Source: an uncultured Spartobacteria bacterium
GTDB taxonomy: Bacteria; Verrucomicrobiota; Verrucomicrobiia; Chthoniobacterales; JAATET01
Direction: 5' to 3'
Assembly (NCBI GenBank): GCA_938011325.1
Contig: CALLUD010000002.1
Location: forward strand, 62,001 to 126,000
Length of the DNA stretch: 64,000 nucleotides
Both the position numbers and the translations under genes were made by a program. Of this stretch, positions 8,267-16,286 are shown piece after piece. The stretch's first letter is position 1; every line of letters begins with the position of its first letter. Under the pieces are notes generated by a model, which did not search any database, was not told the origin of the DNA, and saw only the letters and a program-made list of their open reading frames with translations.

Positions 8267-8941
8267 TCAAGCTTTCCCTTTGCGGCCCACAGCCGCGGCC
8301 CGAGTGCCCACTTTGAAGGCACTCGGGCACAAGTCCGCCAGCGCGCAGCCGGCGCAGTTTGGATTTCGCGCGAAGCAGACACGCCGGCCATGGAAGATCA
8401 GCCAGTGGCTGAGATCCGCCCAATGGTTTCGCGGAAACAGCTTCATCAAATCCGCTTCGATCTTCACCGGGTCCTTGTGTCGCGTGAGTCCAAGCCTGTT
8501 CGAGAGCCGCGTGACATGGGTGTCGACCACGACGCCAACGTTGATCTGAAAGGCGTTGCCAAGGACGACGTTTGCGGTTTTTCGCCCGACTCCCGGCAGG
8601 GCGGTCAATTCCTCCATCGTTCGCGGCACCTCGCCATGATGCTGCTCCACGATGCGGGCGGCCGCGCCTCGAATGGACTTCGCCTTGCTTCGAAAGAAGC
8701 CGGTTGTCCGGATGAGCTCCTCGAGTTCCTCCGGCGAAATTTCCGCGAAGTCTTTCGCGGTGCGGCAGCGGGCAAATAATGCGGGAGTGACGAGGTTGAC
8801 CCGCTTGTCGGTGCATTGCGCCGAAAGGATGGTCGCCACGAGGAGCTGCAGCGGATTCTTGAAGTCGAGCTCGCAGTGCGCGTCGGGATACATTTCCGGA
8901 AGCCGGCGGCAAAGTTCGGCGGCGCGTTCGGTGCAGGTCAT
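8267..8941 (-). CDS. nth: Endonuclease III
   Basis: DNA glycosylase/AP lyase for oxidised pyrimidines. About 224 residues from the ATG at 8941 (an upstream in-frame start adds 25 non-conserved residues and is less likely). Visible: LLVATILSAQCTDKRVN, the helix-hairpin-helix LPGVGRKTANVVL with catalytic Lys, VVDTHVTRLSNRLGL with catalytic Asp, and the [4Fe-4S] motif C-x6-C-x2-C-x5-C (CFARNPNCAGCALADLC). It is transcribed away from nusA, occupying the position next to nusA where rimP often lies. Confidence 0.95.
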   Translation of the reverse strand: MTCTERAAELCRRLPEMYPDAHCELDFKNPLQLLVATILSAQCTDKRVNLVTPALFARCRTAKDFAEISPEELEELIRTTGFFRSKAKSIRGAAARIVEQHHGEVPRTMEELTALPGVGRKTANVVLGNAFQINVGVVVDTHVTRLSNRLGLTRHKDPVKIEADLMKLFPRNHWADLSHWLIFHGRRVCFARNPNCAGCALADLCPSAFKVGTRAAAVGRKGKA

Positions 8942-8979
8942 CGGGCGGAGATTCTTCCGTAGGGGATTTGCGGGAACGG

Positions 8980-8996
8980 GGTCAAGCGACTTGACC
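8980..8996. promoter_or_regulatory. 17-bp perfect palindrome holding outward-facing -35 elements
   Basis: GGTCAAGCGACTTGACC has perfect 7-base arms around a 3-base centre, between nth and nusA. Each arm reads TTGACC outward. The rightward one has a matching -10 for nusA; the leftward one has no convincing -10 at normal spacing. It could also be a repressor operator. Confidence 0.5.
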
Positions 8997-9019
8997 GAGG
9001 CGGCCGGCCCCGGCATAGT
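8991..9019 (+). promoter_or_regulatory. Probable sigma70-type promoter of the nusA-infB operon
   Basis: TTGACC at 8991-8996, a 17-base spacer, and CATAGT at 9014-9019. Expected transcription start near 9026, giving a 5' leader of about 46 bases before the nusA ATG at 9072. Confidence 0.55.
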
Positions 9020-9071
9020 TTCCAGTTCCGCCGCAAGGCTCCGACTTTCCTACGAACTGACTCCGATCTGT

Positions 9072-10337
9072 ATGAACGCTGAAATGCTCACCATGCTCGA
9101 TTATCTCGAGCGCGAAAGAGGGATCAGCCGCGACGTTCTCGTCGAGGCGATCTCGGGCGCCCTTTTGACCGCCTCGAAAAAGTCTTTCGCGACGGCACGT
9201 GAGCTGCGGATCGACATCAATCCCAAGACCGGGGACATCCGCGCTTTTGCCCGCCCGATCGTGGTCGAGAAGGTGGAGAATCAGCACGACGAGATTTCGC
9301 TGGCGAAAGCCCGCCAGATCAACCCGGATGCCAAGGTTGGCGACGAACTCGAGATCGAGGTGACGCCGAAGGATTTCGGCCGCATCGCGGCGCAGACCGC
9401 GCGACAGGCGATCATGCAGCGCATTCGCCAGATCGAGAAGGACATGATCTACGAGGAATTCAAGGATCGTGCCGGCGAGATCGTCAGCGGAACGGTGCGC
9501 CGCTTCGAGCGCTCGGACGTGATTATTGATCTCGGCCGTTTCGAGGCCGTGATGCCGGCGCGGGAGCGCGTTCCGACCGAGGAATACAGCATCGGTGATC
9601 GTATTCGTGCCTATGTCGTCGCCGTCGAGAATGGCGCCCGCGGGCCGGAGATCATTCTTTCGCGCAGCCATCCGAATTTTGTCCGCCGCCTGTTCGAGGT
9701 GGAGGTCAGTGAAATTGCCGACCGCACCGTGGAGCTCAAGGCCATCGCCCGCGAGGCCGGCGCCCGCACGAAGGTCGCGGTGCACAGTTCGGACGACAAG
9801 GTTGACCCGGTCGGCGCCTGTGTCGGCATGCGTGGTGCTCGCGTGAAGAACATCGTGCGCGAGCTCAACAACGAGAAGGTCGACATCATTCGCTGGACGC
9901 CGGATCCGGTGGAGCTCGTCAAGGAGGCGCTCAAGCCGGCGAAGATTTTGAGCATCCAGCTCAACGAGGCGGAGAAACGGATCTCCGTGACGGTGGGCAA
10001 GGAGGAACTCTCCCAGGCCATTGGTCGCCGCGGGCAGAACGCCCGCCTCACCGCCAAGCTCACGGGCTGGGACATCGATATTCAGGAAGACAAGAGCAAG
10101 GAGGAGGCCTTCGAGAGCCAGAAGGCGCAGGCCGCACACTCGCTTGAAGACCAGCTTGGGGTGACCCCCGAGCAGGCAGACAAATTGACCAAGAGCGGAA
10201 TGAACGCTATCGACGTAATCGTGCTGTGCGCGCCGGAGGATATCGCCGGGGTGCTCGAGTGCGATCAAGAGACGGCCGAGCGCATTCTCGCCGCTGCCAA
10301 GGAGCAGTCCGAAAAGTCCGGCGCAGGCGCTTCCTAG
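9072..10337 (+). CDS. nusA: Transcription termination/antitermination factor NusA
   Basis: RNA polymerase elongation factor for pausing, termination and antitermination. 421 residues from the ATG at 9072; the frame is open much further upstream but that part is antisense to nth. N-terminal RNAP-binding domain (~1-130, with DISLAKA and PKDFGRIAAQTARQ-type residues), S1 domain (~131-200, GEIVSGTVRRFE..VIIDLG), two KH domains (~225-345, GACVGMRGARVKNIVREL and AIGRRGQNARLTAKL). A short helical C-terminal segment (~365-420) resembles a single helix-hairpin-helix acidic repeat. First gene of the infB operon. Confidence 0.96.
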   Translation: MNAEMLTMLDYLERERGISRDVLVEAISGALLTASKKSFATARELRIDINPKTGDIRAFARPIVVEKVENQHDEISLAKARQINPDAKVGDELEIEVTPKDFGRIAAQTARQAIMQRIRQIEKDMIYEEFKDRAGEIVSGTVRRFERSDVIIDLGRFEAVMPARERVPTEEYSIGDRIRAYVVAVENGARGPEIILSRSHPNFVRRLFEVEVSEIADRTVELKAIAREAGARTKVAVHSSDDKVDPVGACVGMRGARVKNIVRELNNEKVDIIRWTPDPVELVKEALKPAKILSIQLNEAEKRISVTVGKEELSQAIGRRGQNARLTAKLTGWDIDIQEDKSKEEAFESQKAQAAHSLEDQLGVTPEQADKLTKSGMNAIDVIVLCAPEDIAGVLECDQETAERILAAAKEQSEKSGAGAS

Positions 10338-10376
10338 TCGGTCCGATGAGCGCGCGCCTGCCCAACCAAAAATTCA

Positions 10377-12500
10377 ATGCCATCCAAAGTCAGCAACACC
10401 AAGACCGAGTCGAAGTCGCCAAAATCCAAACGCGGCGCTTCCTCGGCATCCTCGTCCAAGGCCAAAACAGGTGAATCCTCTGCGGAGGAGACCACTCCGC
10501 GTCCACCGGCCGAGGCGTTGTCGCTGATCGATCCGAAGAAGAAGAAAGTCCGCAAACCCGGCGACCCCGCGAAGAAGAAGGTCGCTCTGCCGCCAATCAG
10601 CAAGATTGCCGGCCCGAAGCCTCCCAAGGAGGAGCCCGTTGAGCCGGAGCAGCCCGCAGCCGCCGGTGAAGATACCGCCGGGGAGAGCCCCGCTGAGACG
10701 GACGCCAACAACGGTCGCAAGGTCGTGCACCTCAAGCCGCCGATCATCGTCAAGGAACTTGCCGAGCAGCTTGGGCTGAAGCCGTTCCAGCTGATCGCGG
10801 ACCTGATGGAGCTGAACATTTTCGCGGCGATCAACCAGGCCATCGAGCCGGATGTGGCCGCGCAGGTTTGCGAACGGCATGGTGCGATTTTCGAACGCGA
10901 GAAGCGCCAGTCCGGTGGCGGCGTTCACAAGGTGGAGGAAGTCATTGTCGAGCCTCCGCCGCCGCCCGTGGAGGAGGAGGTTTCCGAACTCCAGCCGCGT
11001 CCGCCGATCGTAACCATGATGGGTCACGTCGACCACGGAAAGACCTCGCTGCTCGACGCGATTCGCAAGTCGCGCGTCGCGGCCGGGGAGGCCGGTGGCA
11101 TCACCCAGCATATCGGCGCCTACAGCGTGCCGCGTCCGGATGGCACGAGCATCACGTTCCTCGACACGCCGGGTCACGCCGCGTTTACGGCGATGCGCGC
11201 CCGCGGCGCGAATGTCACGGACATTGTCATTCTGGTCGTGGCCGCGGATGACGGCCTCATGCCGCAGTCGATTGAGGCGATCAACCACGCCAAGGCGGCG
11301 AAGGTGACGATCATGGTCGCGATCAACAAGATCGACCTGCCGGGAGCGAACCCGGACAAGGTGAAATCGCAGCTGCAGGAGCACGGACTCACCCCCGAGG
11401 ATTGGGGTGGTGAGACGATTTGCTGCGAAGTTTCCGCGACCAAGGGGACGGGCATCGACAATCTTCTCGAAAACCTCGCCATCCAGGCCGAAGTGCTGGA
11501 GCTGAAGGCGAACCCGCGAGCGGACGCCCGTTGCACGGTGATCGAAGCGCAGGTCGAGCCCGGCCGCGGACCGACGGCGACCGTCATTGTGACGACCGGA
11601 ACGCTGAAGGTCGGCCAGCCTTTCATCTGTGGCAATTACTGGGGAAAGGTGAAGCAGCTCCTCAACGACTACGGAAAACCTGTCAAGGAAGCCGGCCCGG
11701 CCACGCCGGTGAAGGTGCTCGGATTCAGCGGGCTTGTTTCCGCGGGCGACGAGCTGGTCGTGATGGACTCCGATCGCAAGGCTCGTGCGTTGAGTGAGGA
11801 GCGTCTGGAAGCGCTTCGCACGGAGAAGCTCGCCGCGCCGAAGCGGGCGACGTTGGAGAATCTTTTCGAAAGTCTCGCCGCCGAGCAGGCGAAGGTTTTG
11901 CAGATCGTGCTCAAGGCCGATGTGCAGGGTTCGCTCGAGGCGATCACGGCGTCTCTCGGCGAAATCAAGAGCGACAAGATATCCCTCGAGATCATCCACG
12001 GAGCGGTGGGGCCGGTTACGGAATCGGACGTTCTGCTCGCGACCGCGTCGAACGCGATCGTTGTGGGATTCGGCGTGAAGGTCGAGAGCAGCGCCTCCGC
12101 GATGGCGAAGCGCGAGGGCATCCAGATCAAGCTCTTCAGCATCATTTATGAGTTGATCGACCAGATCAAAGAGGCGATGGCCGGGATGCTCGATCCCGAG
12201 CTTCGCGAGACGATTGTCGGCCATGCGGAGGTCAAGCAGGTCTTCAACCTCTCGAAGGGGAAGGTGGCCGGCTGCCTCGTGCAGGATGGACGCATTCCGC
12301 GTTCCGCGCGTGCCCGCGTGCTGCGCCGCCGCCAGCCGATTTACGACGGCGGAATCGCGACGCTGCGCCGCTTCCAGGACGAGGTCAAGGAAGTGCGCGC
12401 GGGTCTGGAGTGCGGCATTCGACTTGGCGATTTTCACGAATACGAAGTGGGCGACATTATCGAGGCCTACAATCTCGAGAAGGTCCCGCAGACGCTCTGA
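10377..12500 (+). CDS. infB: Translation initiation factor IF-2
   Basis: GTPase that brings initiator tRNA to the 30S subunit and promotes subunit joining. 707 residues, short for the family because the N-terminal region is only ~190 residues, mostly Lys/Ser/Pro-rich and low-complexity. IF2_N-like segment at ~120-160 (VKELAEQLGLKPFQLIADLMEL). G domain from ~residue 205: GHVDHGKTS, DTPGHAAF, NKIDLPG. Domains II, III and C2 follow, with GHAEVKQVF and the end ECGIRLGDFHEYEVGDIIE. The long + frame is matched by a 687-codon antisense frame, which is a GC-content artefact. Confidence 0.96.
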   Translation: MPSKVSNTKTESKSPKSKRGASSASSSKAKTGESSAEETTPRPPAEALSLIDPKKKKVRKPGDPAKKKVALPPISKIAGPKPPKEEPVEPEQPAAAGEDTAGESPAETDANNGRKVVHLKPPIIVKELAEQLGLKPFQLIADLMELNIFAAINQAIEPDVAAQVCERHGAIFEREKRQSGGGVHKVEEVIVEPPPPPVEEEVSELQPRPPIVTMMGHVDHGKTSLLDAIRKSRVAAGEAGGITQHIGAYSVPRPDGTSITFLDTPGHAAFTAMRARGANVTDIVILVVAADDGLMPQSIEAINHAKAAKVTIMVAINKIDLPGANPDKVKSQLQEHGLTPEDWGGETICCEVSATKGTGIDNLLENLAIQAEVLELKANPRADARCTVIEAQVEPGRGPTATVIVTTGTLKVGQPFICGNYWGKVKQLLNDYGKPVKEAGPATPVKVLGFSGLVSAGDELVVMDSDRKARALSEERLEALRTEKLAAPKRATLENLFESLAAEQAKVLQIVLKADVQGSLEAITASLGEIKSDKISLEIIHGAVGPVTESDVLLATASNAIVVGFGVKVESSASAMAKREGIQIKLFSIIYELIDQIKEAMAGMLDPELRETIVGHAEVKQVFNLSKGKVAGCLVQDGRIPRSARARVLRRRQPIYDGGIATLRRFQDEVKEVRAGLECGIRLGDFHEYEVGDIIEAYNLEKVPQTL

Positions 12501-12538
12501 CGGGCACCCACCCGTTCAGAGCCGACTCGAAAATTCCG

Positions 12539-12910
12539 ATGAAGCACCGGATTGCACGTGTCCGCGAGCTGCTTAAACGCGAGCTTGGCACGATCATGCA
12601 GCGTGAGCTGCGTTTCAGCGCCACGCTCGTAACGATCAACGACGTGGACATCACGCCCGATCTCAAGCAGGCGCATGTTTTCGTAAGCGTGATTGGAAAC
12701 GACGTGCAGCGTCGCGACGCAATCGAGGTGCTCGAGCAAAACCGGGTGCTGCTGCAGCTGGAGGTTGCGAAGCGCGTCGTCCTCAAGAACACGCCCCACC
12801 TGAATTTCAAGCTCGACCAATCCATCGAGCGCGGGACGCGAGTGATCACGCTGATGGACGAGCTTGGCCTCGAGCCGGAGCCGGCCGACGAGGAGAGCGA
12901 AGACGAATGA
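12539..12910 (+). CDS. rbfA: Ribosome-binding factor A
   Basis: 30S maturation factor with a KH-type fold that binds near 16S rRNA helix 1. 123 residues from the ATG at 12539, whose product begins KHRIARVRELLKREL as in other RbfA proteins. Central strands ATLVTINDVDITPDLKQAHVFVSV and the end ELGLEPEP with an acidic tail. Follows infB by 38 bases; overlaps nrnA by four bases. Confidence 0.93.
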   Translation: MKHRIARVRELLKRELGTIMQRELRFSATLVTINDVDITPDLKQAHVFVSVIGNDVQRRDAIEVLEQNRVLLQLEVAKRVVLKNTPHLNFKLDQSIERGTRVITLMDELGLEPEPADEESEDE

Positions 12911-13890
12911 ACCGCGACGCGACGTTCCAGGAAATCGCGTCGGCGCTCGAGCCCGCGAAATCCGTGCTGGTGGCAAGCCATCTGCGCCCCGACGGCGATG
13001 CACTCGGCTCGACGATCGCGTTTGCGCTGTGGCTGAAGGCGCAAGGCAAGGAGGTGACGGCGTGGAACGAGAACGGTATTCCCGAGAAGTTTCGCTATCT
13101 CCCAAACTGCGAGATGGTGACCGAGCCGTCGGCGGAGCGCCGACGCTTCGACGCGTTCGTCGCGCTCGACAACTCAGTGATGAACCGGCTGGGCACGGTC
13201 CTCAACTCGGTCGAGATTCCCGACGTTTTCATCAACATCGACCACCATGTGAGCAACGAACGCTACGGCTCGTTGAACTATGTGGACAGCGACTCTCCGG
13301 CCACCGGGCAGATCGTCTTTGAATTTCTCAGTGCGGTCGGGGCGAAGATCACTCCGGAGATTGCGGGGAATCTTTACGCGGCCATCGTGACGGACACGGG
13401 CTCGTTTCAATACACGAACACCACGGCGCGGACCTTCGAGGTCGCCGCCGAACTGGTGCGGGCGGGGGTCAATGTCGGCCGGCTCTCGCAGGAGATCTAC
13501 GCGACCCAGCCACGGCGGCGGATCGAGCTGCTTCGGCACATTTTGAACGTGGCCCGGTTCACCTGCGACGATCGCATCGCGAGCTGCGTGCTCACGCGCG
13601 CGGATGCCCAGCGTCTGGGCACGACGCCGGACGACAACGAGGGCATCATCGACAATCTGCGCTCTGTCGACACGGTCGTGGCTGCCGTGTTTTTCGAGGA
13701 GATGCCGGATGGAAAGGTCCGGGTGAGTGCCCGGTCGAAGGATCCCCGCGTGGATGTCTGCAAGGTGTGCGCGGAGTTTGGCGGAGGCGGACACCCGCTC
13801 GCGGCGGGCGCACGAATCACCGGGCCGATCACCGAGGTCGAAGCAAAATTTTTGGAAACATTGTGCAATGCAGTCAGGCGGATCGATTGA
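12907..13890 (+). CDS. nrnA: DHH/DHHA1 phosphoesterase, NrnA-like (nanoRNase / pAp phosphatase)
   Basis: Bifunctional oligoribonuclease and 3'-phosphoadenosine 5'-phosphate phosphatase family. 327 residues. DHH domain motifs: LRPDGDALGS (~residues 26-35), ALDNS, and INIDHHVSN with the DHH triad. DHHA1 C-terminal substrate domain ends with FGGGGHPLAAGARI. Location between rbfA and truB is the standard infB-operon arrangement. First motif is RPDGD rather than the more frequent HxxPDGDA wording, but the metal-binding Asp residues are present. Confidence 0.9.
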   Translation: MNRDATFQEIASALEPAKSVLVASHLRPDGDALGSTIAFALWLKAQGKEVTAWNENGIPEKFRYLPNCEMVTEPSAERRRFDAFVALDNSVMNRLGTVLNSVEIPDVFINIDHHVSNERYGSLNYVDSDSPATGQIVFEFLSAVGAKITPEIAGNLYAAIVTDTGSFQYTNTTARTFEVAAELVRAGVNVGRLSQEIYATQPRRRIELLRHILNVARFTCDDRIASCVLTRADAQRLGTTPDDNEGIIDNLRSVDTVVAAVFFEEMPDGKVRVSARSKDPRVDVCKVCAEFGGGGHPLAAGARITGPITEVEAKFLETLCNAVRRID

Positions 13891-14590
13891 CGGAGTTTTG
13901 TGTGTGGACAAGGCGGCGGGGATGACGTCGCACGACGTGGTCGGCATCGTGCGCCGCGCGCTGGGCACGAAGAAAGTCGGCCATTGCGGCACGCTGGACC
14001 CGCTGGCGACGGGACTTCTGCTCATCACGATCGGTCGGGGAACGAAGATCCAGGACCTGCTGATGAGCGAGGACAAGGAATACGTCGGCACGATGAAGCT
14101 CGGCGAGACGACCGACAGCCAGGACGCCGATGGGCAGATCGTGGAGACGAAGCCGGTGCCGGAACTTTCCGCAGAGCAGATCGACGCGGCCTTCGCGAAA
14201 TTTCACGGCGACTTTTACCAGACGCCGCCGATGGTGAGCGCGATCAAGAAGGACGGTGTGCCGCTCTACAAGCTGGCCCGGCAGGGGAAGAGCGTGGAGC
14301 GCGAACCGCGGTTCGTGCATGTGTATGCGCACGAGATTTTGCGATTCGCTCCGCCGGAAATCGATTTCCGCGTGGTGTGCAGCAAGGGGTTTTACGTGCG
14401 GACGTATGCGCACGACATCGGACAGGAACTCGGGTGCGGTGCGCATTTGACGACGCTGCGGCGCACGAAGTCCGGGCGCTTTACGTTGAGCGGCGCGGTG
14501 ACGGTCGAGGAATTGAAAACGTTGCCGGCGGCCGAACTTGCGAGCCGGGTGATGAGCCTGCCCGAGGTGTCGCGTCTTCGGGGCGCGTGA
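13868..14590 (+). CDS. truB: tRNA pseudouridine-55 synthase TruB
   Basis: Makes pseudouridine 55 in the T-loop of tRNAs. 240 residues. Opens with DGVLCVDKAAGMTSHDVV; the catalytic Asp is in CGTLDPLATGLL; other conserved parts are KEYVGTMKLGETTDSQDADG, QTPPMVSAIKKDGVPLYKLAR and FYVRTYAHDIGQELG. The ATG at 13868 lies inside the nrnA 3' end (23-base overlap); later in-frame starts would remove conserved residues. Overlaps the next gene, ribF, by one base. Confidence 0.95.
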   Translation: MQSGGSIDGVLCVDKAAGMTSHDVVGIVRRALGTKKVGHCGTLDPLATGLLLITIGRGTKIQDLLMSEDKEYVGTMKLGETTDSQDADGQIVETKPVPELSAEQIDAAFAKFHGDFYQTPPMVSAIKKDGVPLYKLARQGKSVEREPRFVHVYAHEILRFAPPEIDFRVVCSKGFYVRTYAHDIGQELGCGAHLTTLRRTKSGRFTLSGAVTVEELKTLPAAELASRVMSLPEVSRLRGA

Positions 14591-15519
14591 TGAAAATTCT
14601 CCATTCGATCGAGCAACTGTCGGAGCTGAAAGGCCCGGTGATGCTGTCGATCGGAGTCTTCGACGGAGTGCATATCGGGCATCAGGTCGTCCTGCGGCAG
14701 TCGCTGACCGCCGCCCGCCAGGCTGCGGGAACGAGCGTCGCGCTGACGTTCGACCCGCATCCGGCGCGCGTGCTGCGGCCCGAGAATGCGCCGCGGCTGT
14801 TGACGTCCACCCAGCACAAGGCGCGGCTGATCGGGGAACTCGGAATGGAGAACCTCCTCATCGTGCCGTTCGATATGGCATTCGCGCAGCAACCGCCGGA
14901 GGTGTTCATTCGCAGACTGGCCGGCGCCTGTCGTCCGCTGCGCCAGATCGCCGTGGGACACCAGTGGGCATTCGGCAGGGGACGGTCCGGAAATGTGGAA
15001 CTCCTGCGCACGCTCGGAGCGGAACTGGGATTCGATGTTGTGGAAGTTCCCTCCGTGGTTGCGGATGGCGAGACGATCAGCAGCACGCGCATTCGCGAAG
15101 CGGTGGAGCGCGGAGATCTCGCAACGGCGAAGCGATGGCTCGGGCGCGATTACACGATCCTGGGAACGGTGGAGAGTGGTGACCGCGTGGGCCGGACGAT
15201 TGGTTTTCCCACGGCAAATCTGCGCGCGCACAACGAGCAATTTCCGCCCAACGGCGTTTATGCGGTGCGCGTCACGATTGACGGCGAGTTGTTTTCGGGT
15301 GTCGCGAACATTGGCGTGCGGCCGACGGTGACCGGCGGCGCGGGGGATCGAAAGCTCGAGGTGCATGTGATGGATTTTCACGGAGACCTCTACGAGAAGG
15401 AGCTCGACGTGGACTTCGTGAAATTCCTTCGCGACGAGCGGAAGTTCGACGGGGTGGAAACGCTGAAGCGGCAGATCGCTAGTGACATCGCGACCGCCCG
15501 GGAGGTCTTGAGCGCGTAA
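14590..15519 (+). CDS. ribF: Bifunctional riboflavin kinase / FAD synthetase
   Basis: Converts riboflavin to FMN and then FAD. 309 residues. N-terminal nucleotidyltransferase-like FAD synthetase domain: SIGVFDGVHIGHQ, LTFDPHPARVL, GHQWAFGRGRSGN, ISSTRIREAVERGDL. C-terminal riboflavin kinase domain: GRTIGFPTANL, PPNGVYAV, GVANIGVRPTV and the end DLYEKELDVDFVKFLRDERKF. ATG shares its A with the truB stop. Last gene of the nusA operon; no FMN riboswitch is visible upstream. Confidence 0.96.
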   Translation: MKILHSIEQLSELKGPVMLSIGVFDGVHIGHQVVLRQSLTAARQAAGTSVALTFDPHPARVLRPENAPRLLTSTQHKARLIGELGMENLLIVPFDMAFAQQPPEVFIRRLAGACRPLRQIAVGHQWAFGRGRSGNVELLRTLGAELGFDVVEVPSVVADGETISSTRIREAVERGDLATAKRWLGRDYTILGTVESGDRVGRTIGFPTANLRAHNEQFPPNGVYAVRVTIDGELFSGVANIGVRPTVTGGAGDRKLEVHVMDFHGDLYEKELDVDFVKFLRDERKFDGVETLKRQIASDIATAREVLSA

Positions 15520-15633
15520 AGCTTGTGGGAAAGTGGCCTCGAAAAGGGCCGGCGCTAAAGGAAAATACCGCTCCTAGTCCCGCCATTGCCCGAAGTGAAA
15601 TCCTGGTGACGGGAAGCCGGATTGCAGGGGGCG

Positions 15634-16107
15634 TTACCTGTCTTGGTGGAAATAAGGGTGAAACCGCAGCTTCAGCATCACGACGGGGGATGCCATGAGC
15701 AATGCGCCGATGACGAAGGAAAGGACGAATGAGGCGAGGGAGAGGACTCCATCCACATGGGCTCCCCAATATGCCCAGATGGCAATGGGATAGAACAGGA
15801 CGACGGCGGTGCCCAGTCCGGGGGAGAATCTGCCTTTTGTGGTGAGGAAGGGAAGCACGTGAAAAAATGTCGCGTTAATGATCATCAGTGCTGGCAGGCT
15901 CAGTGCATAAGCCGGCAGGGACCACGCGACGGCAGAGCAGGAGATGCCAAGGACCACGACCACTCCATTGACGACCGCGAAGTGGCTCCAGCTCACGGGC
16001 AGCTTGAGGACATTGCTGGCCCATCCCTTCCAGTCAAACGTGTATTCCTCCGCGATATGAAAGGCATACGCGAAGGTCGCGATCCAAAGGATGTAGGCGT
16101 GGCTCAT
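15634..16107 (-). CDS. HXXEE-domain integral membrane protein
   Basis: 157-residue membrane protein with the motif H17-I-A-E-E21 in the first helix, which defines the HXXEE family (PF13787). About four to five hydrophobic helices cover the rest (VVNGVVVVLGISC, LPALMIINATFFHVLPF, LGTAVVLFYPIAIW, LSFVIGALLMASPVVML). The function of the family is not known. It is the downstream neighbour of the rhamnosidase gene on the same strand, 179 bases away, so cotranscription is possible but not shown. Convergent to ribF. Confidence 0.75.
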   Translation of the reverse strand: MSHAYILWIATFAYAFHIAEEYTFDWKGWASNVLKLPVSWSHFAVVNGVVVVLGISCSAVAWSLPAYALSLPALMIINATFFHVLPFLTTKGRFSPGLGTAVVLFYPIAIWAYWGAHVDGVLSLASFVLSFVIGALLMASPVVMLKLRFHPYFHQDR

Positions 16108-16286
16108 GTCTTTTCAGATCTATTGCACCAGGCTGAGGATCGAAAAATCCCTCAGGGCCGGACGGGCGCTTTTTTTGGGAAGAGCGACATGGATCGTGGA
16201 ACGGTGGAAATGTGAGTCGAGAGCTGAGTTGCCGGGCTTTCTGAAGCGGGTCGTGATGCCGGCAGGTGCGGACGGCTGGTCCTTCT

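Noticed and set aside
10374..12437. 687-codon open frame on the - strand across infB
   Set aside because: Antisense shadow of infB; no conserved motifs.
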